Position numbers and translations under genes: made by a program. A stretch of DNA of 64,000 bases, taken from contig NOKP01000030.1 in assembly GCA_002682825.1 (NCBI GenBank), positions 381,924-445,923 on the forward strand, written 5' to 3'. Shown here in pieces: positions 1 through 10,158 of the stretch. Position 1 is the first letter of the stretch; each line of letters starts with the position of its first letter. The notes under the pieces were generated by a model. The model ran no database searches and was not told the origin of the DNA. It was given only the letters and a program-made list of their open reading frames with translations. Source of the DNA: Neonectria sp. B-13 (taxonomy: Eukaryota; Ascomycota; Sordariomycetes; Hypocreales; Nectriaceae).

Positions 1-200
1 ACATCATGGTGGCAAACGCGGGTATCTATCAAAACGTCCCTTCTCTGGACTCCACTGAGAGCACCTGGCGGCACATGAACGGCGTAAACTACGATGGAGT
101 GATGCGGACGGCACTTGCTGCAGGAACATCTTCAAGGAACAAGGAACAGGAAACTTGCCCCCACCAGCAATTTTCTGTTCGATGATTCAAAACAATGTAA
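1..200 (+). pseudogene. Broken short-chain dehydrogenase fragment at window edge
   Basis: The first 120 bases translate to an SDR mid-section containing VANAGIYQNV, the NAG strand that lines the NAD(P) pocket. After the alanine-rich stretch at about 115-121 the homologous reading (RNIFKEQGTGNL) continues in another frame, so one base appears to be missing there. Homology fades by about 190 and stops follow in all frames, with no YxxxK catalytic motif. The 5' part lies outside the window. It runs opposite to the intact SDR that follows and resembles the same broad subfamily, so it may be an old relative. A sequencing error could explain the single-base shift, but not the loss of the catalytic half. 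Confidence 0.6.
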
Positions 201-372
201 AATTTATTCTAGTACTTCAGTCTCTTGATAAGAAAGAAACACTTGTCCAGCCACTATCTACTAACACATTGCTATGTTTTCCCTCATGCTATTGACGGAT
301 TTTCTCGGAGTTCTTTGATTAACAAACTAAAAGTCAAGTTAGCATAAACAGCTTGCATATTTAAAGGGCTTA

Positions 373-1399
373 CTACTTACTTCCGATCACACCGTTCACT
401 GGAATGTCAATCGACGTGGTGTAGCTGGCTGCCTCGCTGAGAAGGTAGACATAGGCACCGCCCAGCTCCTGGACTTTGGCAAGACGGGGCATTCCACCGT
501 AGTACTTGAGTTGCTGGTCCCAGTCAGGCTGCTGCGGAACCCAGTATGTCATAGCCGTCTCAACAAGACCGGGAGAAACCGAATTAACGCGGATACCATA
601 CTTGGCCCACTCCATGGCCAGCGTATGGGTCATATTCCGCACGCCTGCCTTGGACGCGCCATACGGGGCAGATGGTACGCGCTGCAAATGGTACGTTAGC
701 ACGTTTGTTCATGTTTCAGAAAGCTTTGGAGGGTTCTCGTGCCTTGTTTGGCCGGTAAGAAGCCATGGATGCTGTGAAGACGATAGATCCCTTGACGCCC
801 AGCTTGATGAATGCTCGAGCAGCGGCTCGTGCTGAATAAAAGGCACCGAAGAGCTGCCGGTCGCCCTCAACGTCAGCCTGTACCTTTCACATAGAATTCG
901 TTGGGAAATCTCGTTTGAGACTTTGGACATACGTTAATAGCGAAGAGGTCGTGAATTTCCGCCTCGGTAAAGTCAAGCGCAGCCTTGTGGTTCGTGCGAC
1001 CGGCGTTGACGACCATACCGTGAATAGCGCCAGATTGCTCAACGATTTTTTCAACAGCAGCAGTGATGCTCGCCTCCTTGGTGGAGTCGGCCTGGATGGC
1101 CTTGATCCTGCCAGGGTACTTCTTCTCGGCCTCGGCGAACTCCTCTCCAGGCTCAGCCAGATCGATTGAGTAAACCACCTCGGCGCCATTGTCAAGGCAG
1201 CACTCGGCAACACCTAGACCAATTCCTCGATTGGCGCCAGTGACTACACAAGAACCGGGACGTAAGCCCGTGTATAAGGTGTGCGTTACGAGCAAGGATG
1301 TCACTCACCTGCGATGACTTTCCCAGCCAGGTTGACCTGTGTCTGAACCTGGGAAGTGCTGACATGCGCGATCTCTCCATTGGTGACCGACGTGCTCAT
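373..1399 (-). CDS. Short-chain dehydrogenase/reductase, sorbose reductase or arabinitol/xylulose-type
   Basis: Four exons (1399-1309, 1243-933, 877-743, 681-373) give 281 residues with every phase matching. The product is a classical NAD(P)-dependent SDR: TGANRGIG cofactor loop at 32-39, a VNAGR strand near 110, catalytic YGASK at Tyr186/Lys190, and the SPGLVETAM segment after it. This arrangement is typical of fungal sugar-alcohol dehydrogenases and ketose reductases (the sorbose reductase and D-arabinitol dehydrogenase group). The exact substrate cannot be read from sequence. It is probably cytosolic, with no signal peptide. The third intron begins with GC rather than GT (AAG|GCACGAG). A TATAAA element lies 120 bases upstream of the ATG. 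Confidence 0.88.
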
Positions 1400-2233
1400 A
1401 TTGGGCGACTAGATTGGCAGTTGTGTGTTGCTGGTTGAAGAAGGCTAGGAAAGCAACCACAAATTGAGAACGATGAGTCTAAAGATCAAACAGGGGAATT
1501 AACGAGCGACGCGGCCTGTTTATATGCAAGCACGCAGTCGGAACATAACTCGCCAAAAGGTGACTGTGGACATTTCTTAACCATCGCCTTCATGCGCGAA
1601 TGGGTCAACACGAGATGACATCCCCGAGACGGTTGATCGGGGATGCGCTAAGTGAATCCTCAGCACACGCACAACCCCGAGACGCGGCAGTCTTGGCGTC
1701 CCTCGACGCGAGGGCATCACTTGACCGTTTGTGGAGCGGGGGTAAACTGGCAACCCTTGGCCTGTTTGCACGAGATGACGTTGGAGCTTTGCTCGGTCGT
1801 GGGTACAAGCTGAGGGACCTAAGCTTCAGTCTTTCTAAGTTGATGACGGACACTGGAACTCTTTTTTAGCTCTCAACGGTGCCTCAATCTCGCCTCTATG
1901 AGCTTGGCATCGGATGTAGACTACCCTAGACTAGTCGAGACAAAGCGAAATTATCGGTGCCATCATCACGCACTCAGTACAAAATCACGTTCTGCGAGGT
2001 AGAATTAACCAATGCGGGGTAGTGTGGAGATGACCCCGGATTATTGATGACTCCGGAACGACTTAGTGAGATGGCTCCGGGTCATAGGGCAACCAAGGTC
2101 CAACGTGAGCAGATAAACCGAATTCTCACTTTAGTCAACCGCCGTCGTGGATCCTATTACGCCAGACAACATTCTCGTTATTGGCGATCCGCACCGACGG
2201 GTATGAAGAACCATAGCCGGCGGTAGAGTAACA
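1400..2233. other. Intergenic promoter region between divergent SDR and Zn2Cys6 genes
   Basis: The SDR gene runs left and the regulator gene runs right from this 834-base spacer, so both promoters lie here. Open frames of up to about 90 codons occur but have no recognisable content. Apart from the TATA element at 1519-1524 I see no other structure. Confidence 0.5.
1519..1524 (-). promoter_or_regulatory. TATA box of the SDR gene
   Basis: On the minus strand the sequence reads TATAAA about 120 bases upstream of the SDR start codon, a sensible distance for a fungal TATA element with a short 5' leader. Confidence 0.4.
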
Positions 2234-4693
2234 ATGGCTGGCGGCCTCCAACCGACAACGACTCCACGAGAGCGTCGCTTCACACGTAACCGAGCATCTC
2301 GCGGCAAGGGCCTGCGTAGGAAGACGGGGTGGTGAGCAACGCAACCTCTCTGGACGGACTCCCTTTGACTGATCACGCCATTCCTGCAGTCTGACCTGCC
2401 GACGTCGCCATGTCAGATGTAACGAGGCCAAACCCGTCTGTGGAGGGTGTGCCAAAAGGAAAGCTGCGTGCGTGTATGACACTCTGCAAGACCAACTGTT
2501 GCTTGGCCCCCAAACCCCAACGATAACTGCAACCCCGACCCCAACTCTGGTCTCGACCATCTCCTCGACGAAAGACATTGCCGCTTGCTCTTTGGACGAC
2601 GGGGTTCGTGGCGAGAACGACATCAATACTGTTGACTACGCTGCATCACTAACCAATCGCGATGAGGATCTTGCCATCCCTGATGCTGTCATCTCTTCCC
2701 CTCAGAATCCGCCATACCAGATAACCCCTGTGGCACACGACCAGACACCCACATTGGTGACCCTCGGGCCACAGACGCACATTCCCACCCTTCGGTCTGA
2801 TGTTAACAATGGGCAAGGTGACTTGGTTCCCATCGTTGAGACGGCCACCCCGAATATCAATGAGTCTGAAAATCCAACGCTGACCCCCCACGGGCCAGAG
2901 CTACCCCCCGGAGACGAACCAAGCCCTTGCCACCGCGCCACAAATCACTTCGGAGACTATCGATGCTGTCACTCTGCCGGCCATAGTGTCTTATCACCGC
3001 CACAAACCTCAGCATACGCGACTTTACCCGGCTTCTCTGCTGCTTCCATCTCCTCAGCAAGTCAAGGCGTCGAGACCCCCACCGCCAGATGGCTAGGGCT
3101 GCTTATCGGAGATGCCATTCTTGGCAATGGGGCCTTGCCTGACGTCGACCTCGAGTACAATGGGCTGAGCATGGTTGGGAATTCTGTCGCCCAGACCCCA
3201 AGATCTATAGCAACCGAAGAGCAACAAACACCAGCATTCCGTTCTGAAGTCGACCCGCGGTCTACAACCCTCAACGCCTCCCTACAAGAGCGCTTGCCGC
3301 AGTTGGGGAGCAACCAGGTCTCGGAGAAGCAATCCTGGCACTCGGCAGAACCCATCAAGCTCTCACCGCAAGAGTGCAGACTCTTTAATCACTTTGTACG
3401 GCACATCAGCCAATGGGTAAGTCTAAACTGCAAGCCTGGTTGAAAGCAATCCTGATTTCCCTAACAATTGAGGTCAGATAGATCTCTTTGAGCCCAAGAA
3501 GCCCTTTGGTAGCTTTGTGCCGCACCTGGCTGTGAGTTTCAAGTGATTAATCTCGCTGCGCGTGCCTAACCACCAGTAGATACACAACTATGGCCTAATA
3601 AATGCCATACTGGCACTCTCCGCTCGACACCTCGCTCTCAGCACTAGCGAGCCCCCTGGAAACCCCAAGTTCAGCCGCCCCGATCCCAACGATGCTGTCA
3701 GATACTACTACAGAGCTCTCCACTATAGCCAAGAAGCTATGCGATACGATACCTACAAGGTCAGTCTGGAGCTCCTCGCCATCTCCATCATCATCTCCAC
3801 GTACGAGATGCTCGACGGATCAAGCACGGACTGGGAAAGACACCTCAAAGGGGTCTTCTGGATTCAGCGATCGCAAGTTATTCATGGTGACTCCGGTGGT
3901 CTAAGACAGGGAGTTTGGTGGGCATGGTTATGCCAGGACATCTGGGCTGCCTTCCGAGAGGAACGCAAACCCTTCACCTTCTGGAGGCCAACACGCTCGT
4001 TTGATGCCTTGGACCCTTGCGAGCTGGCCGCCAGATCTGTCTATCTTTTTGCGCAGGTAGTGAGCTTTTGCTCCAAGGAAGAAGCGGAAGAAGAGAGGAA
4101 TGATTTTGCCTCCAAGGTAATCAAGGCCGATGCACTGGTAGAGAGATGGAACGATTGGAGAGAGCACTTGACTGTAGAATTCGAGGCACTTCCCGTTTCC
4201 ACTGACGCCAAAGACGCATTCCCGCCCATCTGGGTTCATCCGCCTGCGTTTGGTAAGCTCTGTCCATCTCGTTGGATCTGTGAACCCACTGACTATATGC
4301 AGGTGTCTCTCTGCAGCTTTACTACTGCGCTCTGATCTTGATATCTCTCCACCGTCCTCGGGCTGGCGGGATCGATGGCTACCTTGAACAAAAGAGGATG
4401 CTAAAGCAGTGCATTATAAAGGTCTGCGGGATTGCATCGACCTTGACTGATTTTGCTTCGGGAGTCATGTCATCACAATGTGTCTACATTGGTAAGTCGA
4501 TCTTCAAGTATTTAAGAATGTATCTGACGTTCAATCCCTCGACACAGCCGGCATATCCGTTGAAGAAGTAGGCCAGCGAGCTGCGGTACTTCGGCTCCTC
4601 GATGACTGTCGACAGCGCACTGGGTGGCCAGTGAAACCTCTCGGCGAGGAACTGTCCCTCGTATGGCAGAAATTCGATCAGTCGGTCGATTAA
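2234..4693 (+). CDS. Zn2Cys6 fungal transcription factor
   Basis: Six exons (2234-2331, 2390-3416, 3478-3531, 3580-4252, 4303-4491, 4548-4693) give 728 residues in one frame. The zinc cluster is complete: Cys33, 36, 43, 50, 53 and 60 in a perfect CX2CX6CX6CX2CX6C pattern, with its first cysteine codon split by intron 1. A Pro/Thr/Ser-rich linker of about 300 residues follows. Then comes a helical regulatory region (HNYGLINAILALSARHLAL, then DTYKVSLELLAIS) typical of the fungal-specific transcription factor domain, ARCA-like group. It should act in the nucleus as a DNA-binding regulator. The target is unknown. The divergent SDR and the downstream glutathione transferase are natural candidates, but that is inference from position only. 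Confidence 0.9.
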
Positions 4694-5787
4694 CAGGCAG
4701 AGTTGGTCATGGATACCCAGGAGCTGATCGTTTCATACCCCTCCGTCTAAAACGATTCTTTTGAGCTTGAAACACGGCATGCCTGGACCATGGAAAGACA
4801 CCAGCACGAATTGCAAGACTCGACGCCAGTGGAAATGAAATCATACACTCCTCGGGGGTTATCTTGCTTGCCTCTAGACCATAGTTGGTTACGCCATCGC
4901 GGATCTCGTGATTTTGGGCTGATGTGTGTCAACCGCCGCTCGACCGGAAACAGCGAGCCAATTAGTTTATGTTCTTGATGTGGATGCTAAGGTTACTAGG
5001 TAGTCAGTAGTATCTCAGCGCACGAACCCTAACATCTAGCCTCGATATAGTCTACTTGTCAGCACCGTAGTCCAACGCCCGCCAAGGTCTTATGAGGGGA
5101 CGACTCGGAGAAAGTCCTCTGGCTGGGCGTGCAGTTTCATGTAGGCACTCTAAGAGCCGATGGACGAATCAACTCTGGCTTGGGGGTATACTATAATTGG
5201 ATCCAATGATGCAATTCCTTTGTCGGTAGCCTTAGACCCGACGCCCTTCATATGCATGTAAAATGTAATCATTGCATCTTAGCTCCTGATAATATGCGGA
5301 GCGAGTCAGCAGGCAGCGGGGTAAGATAAGAATTAAACCCATTTCGGCCAAATGGCCCATTAGGAGTGAGAAAACCATGGCCGTGTCTAACCTAATCGCG
5401 AGCACTACGGTCCTCCTGCAAATGAGACTAGCTGTATGACGGTTTTCACCTAAGAAAACATCGACCTTTTCCGCCTACTCAGGCACAATGATTCCAAATG
5501 CGGAGACAATTGAGCGGGAAGACGTGCCCTCCGCCCGACAAGAGGTAGCATCGTGAGGTGATTGGTCTTATTCAGCTGCTTTGTAATAAAATATTGAGCG
5601 GGGTGAGATCACAACGGCTCGCCACGTAGCCTATGTCATCATATCTAGTCATTGCACTTGTGACGCAATTCTTATCCCCGCGGAGAAGTGGTAGACTCAC
5701 GGTGATAAATATAGGTACTGGCCGCTCTAAAAGCACTCCATTTTGCACTTACAGATCATTCCTAGTTTCTGACTACCACCACACAAC
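4694..5787. other. Intergenic region, no gene seen
   Basis: A 1.1-kb spacer with only short, non-conserved open frames. A TATA-like element near its right end serves the glutathione transferase gene. Confidence 0.5.
5705..5711 (+). promoter_or_regulatory. TATA-like element of the GST gene
   Basis: ATAAATA about 80 bases upstream of the start codon, followed by a C/A-rich leader (CACCACACAACATG) typical of fungal translation starts. Confidence 0.35.
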
Positions 5788-6666
5788 ATGACGACTCCAG
5801 CCGAAACCCCGATCCTCCACTACTTCGAGCTTGGCAGATTGGGCCGTGGTGAAGTTCTACGGTACGCACTGGGCTATTACCAAATTCTAACTACCGCATG
5901 CAAGGTTGCGCCCATTGAAAATTGTGCTGACGAGAACGCTTCGGGAAGACTTTTCCTACGAGATGCAGGTATCAAGTTCGAGGACATTCTTTACCCATAT
6001 GGGGGCACCGGGGGCACCTGGGAAGCCACCACCGGAGCCTTAGCGAAGCAAGGTGTCACTGTTACCAAGAAGTTGCCTGCTCTTGAATACGGTGGCAAGA
6101 TTTTGACTCAAGTTAGTCATACTGCTTTCATGTTCACTACCAAGTGGCCAGCCATTAATCTGTGTACAGCATATCCCTACGTTGCGCTTTCTTGCTCGAG
6201 ATCTCGGTCGCTACGACGGAGAGACGAGCGAGGAGAAATTTGTCGTCGATGTCGTTGCCGATATTTACATCGACTGGAGAGTAAGTGAATGTCCCTAGCC
6301 TGCAAGGTGACAATGTACTCACAAATACTAGTTCCAATGGGTAATTCAGCTGGACAAAGTCACGGATGAGTACAAGAACACATATGCGCCGAACTATTAT
6401 GACGTTCTTGATCATTACTACTCCCAGAGCAATGGTCCCTACCTCCTTGGCGACAAGATCACCTATGCCGATTTTGCGGTTTACCAGTCTATTGACAATG
6501 ACGAAAGGATCAAGACTCTTCCGGTAAGTGCATCCCGATATTCTACTGGCAACCAATCACTGATTAGCCGTAGGCAAAACTCCCAGCGTCGCTTGAGAAG
6601 CTCAGACAGGCGTTCGAAGCAAGGCCGAATATTGCGGCCTATATCCGGGAGACGGCAGCTGCATAA
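5788..6666 (+). CDS. Glutathione S-transferase, sigma-like
   Basis: Five exons (5788-5861, 5949-6111, 6170-6280, 6332-6523, 6574-6666) give 210 residues, the normal GST length. The N-terminal thioredoxin-like domain opens with ILHYFELGRLGRGEVLR, carrying the Tyr-Phe-x-x-x-Gly-Arg start seen in sigma-type GSTs. It has the conserved cis-proline segment (KLPALEYGGKILTQ) that binds glutathione. The all-helical C-terminal domain includes YLLGDKITYADFAVY, the usual N-capping box. It is expected to be a cytosolic enzyme conjugating glutathione to electrophiles or acting as a peroxidase/isomerase. The first intron is placed by homology to the family. It is a multiple of three (87 bases), so a retained form would stay open but would insert unrelated residues. 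Confidence 0.85.
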
Positions 6667-7130
6667 GTGTCTAAATGGACTGTTTGTTACTCTGATAGGA
6701 ATTTCTCGTAGTTAGTTGAATGAGAAAGTGGATCAACCAAACTTCAGTTCAAGAGAACTCCCCCCGTCGTGTGCCAAGTTTCACATTGAGGCATTTTACC
6801 AAGGCTTGGAAAAGGCATTGTTTGTTTTTTTGGACGAGCTTTACCAGGACCGCCAACAGCTGAAAACCATTAATCAGGCTGGTTGGAACAACGTGACTGA
6901 AGGCGGGCTAGGTAGGCTCTCATTGTTGGACAAATGGCCACGGTACGGATTTTCCCTCTTCCGTCACCGAGAATGCGGTGTATTGTGCCAGCGAGGCGAG
7001 TGTGCAAGCATGTCACAACCATCATCTACAAATACGAGAAAGACGCGGCGCAACGGGCAACTCCGCGGTCAAAATCAGGTCACCATTCGTTTTGTCTTGA
7101 CTCTTGACAGCCGGGCCCTCGGATTTCATC
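6667..7130. other. Intergenic region, no gene seen
   Basis: A 464-base spacer. An open frame of about 200 codons crosses it and runs on into the next gene out of phase. It shows no conserved content and is treated as chance. Confidence 0.45.
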
Positions 7131-9245
7131 ATGGCCGGGATAGAGCACCTCCCGCCAGAGATCGTCTGCTTGATAGCAGACATGTGCACGCTTGGCGTTT
7201 ATCCCAAACTGGGCCAGTACCCGTCATCCTACGCCAAGTACCATGCCCGCTTTGCGCGAACGAGCCGCCGTTTCTACACCATTCTCAATCCAGCGCTGTA
7301 CAAGAGCAATATCCTCGATGACCCGCCTCTAGATTCCTGTGTCTTGTGGGCGGCTGGGCGAGGCCGCCTCGAGACTATGAAGATCGCGCATCGACTTGGC
7401 GCCAGCTTGGACAACAACGGTTTCCGGGAAGAGGACAACTTCGCCTACAATTTTGCTGATATCCCTGGCCGCATGAAAGTCTTGGCGGCACCGCTCCATC
7501 TCGCTATCCAAAACGGACATCGACATGTCGTCGAGTATCTACTCGAAAACGGCGCAAAGGTCGATGTCGTTGCACGGCGATTCTGCACTGGAAACAAGAT
7601 TATCCAGGCCAATTTCAAATGCCCTCCTTTACCCTATCCACTTCACACTGCGCTGGTTCATGAACACGACGTTGAAGATGCGCCGGCGATGCTCATAAAG
7701 CGTGGGGCCTATCTTGTGGATCGCGAGACGCATGCGTTCCCTATTGTCGCCCATAGCGGCCGTGCAGATCTTGTCGATCTTCTCCTCGGCTTGAACGAGC
7801 CGAGTGTGGCAACGGAAGCACTTTGTTACTCAGTAACCGCCAAGGATTTCGACCTCTTCCAGCGTATATTAGCACGACCTGAACTAAATACTGCAGCTGG
7901 GAACCACCACGGTGACACGGCTCTTCACCTTGCAGCCTTGCTCGACGACATGACCTTTGCCAGGGCTCTTCTTGAGCGACCAGAAGCCAATGCCGCCGCC
8001 ACTAACATGAACTTATTCACGCCATTGCACCTCGCAGCTACGCGTGGTAACTTGCCGTTGGTTGAGCTCTTACTTCAGCGTCCTGAAGTCAACCCAGGGG
8101 CTGCAAGCGAGTCCGGCACGACAGCTCTATATCACGCAGTCAAAAAAAAGAGTGTTGCAGTTGTGCAGCGTTTGCTAGAGCGACCCGAGGTGGACATAGC
8201 GGCTCGAAGCGAGTATGTACCTGAAACACCGCTGCAGTTGGCCATCAACAGCGGTATGCCCGAACTGTTTGATCCCTTCCTTCAACGTGAAGATTTCGAC
8301 GTTACCGTCTTAGATACCTACGGACGTACCCTCCTACACTACATCAGCGAGTCTAAGGGAGACGGTGACGCCATGATCCTTCTCACCAAGAAGTTTATAG
8401 ACTTGGGTGTGCCCGTCAACAGAGTAGCACAGTTTGGGACGGCATTCTTCCGCGCAGTATTTTGTCTCAACTTCGAGGCAGCCTTGACATTGCTCGAACA
8501 CAATGCCAATCCAGGGATCATACCCAATGACCCGTATAGTTGGACCATCCTTCATTACTGTCTCTACGACTCTGTGCCGAAGCAGACCGAGCTGGTTGCA
8601 AAACTGATTAGTCTTGGCGTCGATACGGACACATTGACGACACAGGATGGATTCGGGAGCACCCTCTATGATTCTTCTAGCTGTGGCAGCCAGTTATTTT
8701 TCGCAGCGGCGTATGCACAGAATATCGACTGCATGAAGCTCCTACTCGATGCAGGCGCTAATGCTGATGAAATGGTGGTTTACACTGGAATTGACATTAC
8801 ATTTGATGAGCTCAACTGCGACGACCAACAGCCTTTTCTTTCTGGCCTTTTTCGACATGTTTTTGAGAATCTTCCTGTGCACGATCAATTCGTTGAGGAG
8901 ATCGAGGAGCATGTTTGCTTACTCTTGCAGCATGGCTCGAGCCTAGGCCCCAGCGCACATGGGATTTCTCCCTTTGAATGGGGTCTCGACGCTGCTCTTC
9001 AAAATGGATCGTTTGCGCTTCTGAAGTTGCTCCTAGACAACTCCAGTAGGGCCAACATCTCACTTGATTATATTGAGGATAGGATTGAGGACTATCAGGA
9101 GCGCGATGTTCTCGATGAGTGTTACCGGAAGAGAGCGATTCAAATGGTGTTCCAGTTCATGGAGAGGGAGTTTGCAGGCGCAAATTCTGAAGATAAGAAA
9201 GAGCAAGAAGCCAAGCAAGAAAACGAAGTAACTCAGGAGGATTAG
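7131..9245 (+). CDS. F-box-like ankyrin-repeat protein
   Basis: A single exon encoding 704 residues. I start at ATG 7131 (context TCATCATGG), since the frame upstream has no ATG. The N-terminus (IEHLPPEIVCLIADMC, then FARTSRRFYTILNPALY) is an F-box-like helix set. Around ten or more ankyrin repeats follow, for example APLHLAIQNGHRHVVEYLL, TALHLAALLDDMTFARALL, TPLHLAATRGNLPLVELLL and TLLHYI. The C-terminus is charged (a Lys/Glu-rich last 25 residues). In fungi this architecture suggests a substrate adaptor of an SCF ubiquitin ligase, with the ankyrin stack choosing the target. The target is unknown. No intron is visible. The repeats look intact and no frameshift is seen. Confidence 0.85.
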   Translation: MAGIEHLPPEIVCLIADMCTLGVYPKLGQYPSSYAKYHARFARTSRRFYTILNPALYKSNILDDPPLDSCVLWAAGRGRLETMKIAHRLGASLDNNGFREEDNFAYNFADIPGRMKVLAAPLHLAIQNGHRHVVEYLLENGAKVDVVARRFCTGNKIIQANFKCPPLPYPLHTALVHEHDVEDAPAMLIKRGAYLVDRETHAFPIVAHSGRADLVDLLLGLNEPSVATEALCYSVTAKDFDLFQRILARPELNTAAGNHHGDTALHLAALLDDMTFARALLERPEANAAATNMNLFTPLHLAATRGNLPLVELLLQRPEVNPGAASESGTTALYHAVKKKSVAVVQRLLERPEVDIAARSEYVPETPLQLAINSGMPELFDPFLQREDFDVTVLDTYGRTLLHYISESKGDGDAMILLTKKFIDLGVPVNRVAQFGTAFFRAVFCLNFEAALTLLEHNANPGIIPNDPYSWTILHYCLYDSVPKQTELVAKLISLGVDTDTLTTQDGFGSTLYDSSSCGSQLFFAAAYAQNIDCMKLLLDAGANADEMVVYTGIDITFDELNCDDQQPFLSGLFRHVFENLPVHDQFVEEIEEHVCLLLQHGSSLGPSAHGISPFEWGLDAALQNGSFALLKLLLDNSSRANISLDYIEDRIEDYQERDVLDECYRKRAIQMVFQFMEREFAGANSEDKKEQEAKQENEVTQED

Positions 9246-10158
9246 TAGATGGGGCATGAAACCATGCCACGACCAAGGAATACAGAATGACCCATGGCAA
9301 TAGCTTTGTTATCTAGCGTTCAGTCAGTAATATCATGTGTGGCAGCTGTGAAGGTAGATCTTGGCAACGGCTAGCTTACCCGCCGCTAGTATCCAACTGT
9401 TGGGAATAGTGCGGGAATGGAGTGAATGTTCTGGGGTTTGTAGCGGACGAGAGAACGATACATTCCCTAGACGAGGCAAAATGACAACAGGGTAGTTAAA
9501 CAATCCTGGGTAGAACATCGTCCCACACAAATAAATTGCTGAAAATCAATTCACTGATTAGCGACTTCGCTCCGCAAGGACTTTTTAGGCTTTGGTCTTA
9601 CGACTGATTGATGACTCGCTGTTTCCGGTCGGGCGGCGGTTATCACACATCGGCCCAGAACAGAACCACGAGATCCGCGATGGCGTCACGAACCATGGTT
9701 GTCAGGTGTGATGCACGCTAAAATGCTGACAGTTGGTGGGGGTTACTGGCCGAGACCAACCTGGTCCCAAAGGCTGTCCTCATCGCCAAACATTATTCGT
9801 CCTCTTGGGCGCTTGGGTTCTGCCTTGCCATGGATATTGAAGCAATCCGACCGTCACAGTCTAGAGTCTGGCTCGATTGAGCCCCAACCCTGCCTTGCAG
9901 ACTGCCTCGCAGCCTGCCTCGCAACCTAATTAACTGGAGCCACAGGGCTGATTATCCATCATTCTCATTGGCTGTTCACTTGTGGCGCGAGCTAACAGTC
10001 GTACGGATGGAGGCCTCTCCAATCTCCATCGAGCTCGGCGGGGTTCTTTTAAGCTGGGCTGACCACCGAACCCCTCTTTCGCGAATTCGCTCCCAATTCT
10101 GTTTTGCTTCTGCATCTTCCAAATCGCAGGTCACCTTCATCCTCGGCACAAAGAGACC
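9246..10158. other. Intergenic region / annexin promoter
   Basis: A 913-base spacer. It includes an imperfect short repeat near 9893-9926 (GACTGCCTCGCAGCCTGCCTCGC-like, seen as alternating CTGCCTYGCA blocks) and pyrimidine-rich tracts just before the annexin ATG. No coding content is recognised. Confidence 0.4.

Noticed and set aside
1577..1869. Overlapping open frames of 64-89 codons on both strands
   Set aside because: No recognisable protein content, no splice partners, and they lie in the shared promoter of two real genes.
6716..7321. A 201-codon plus-strand frame before the F-box gene
   Set aside because: Out of frame with the F-box gene and overlapping it, no ATG context or domain; most likely chance.
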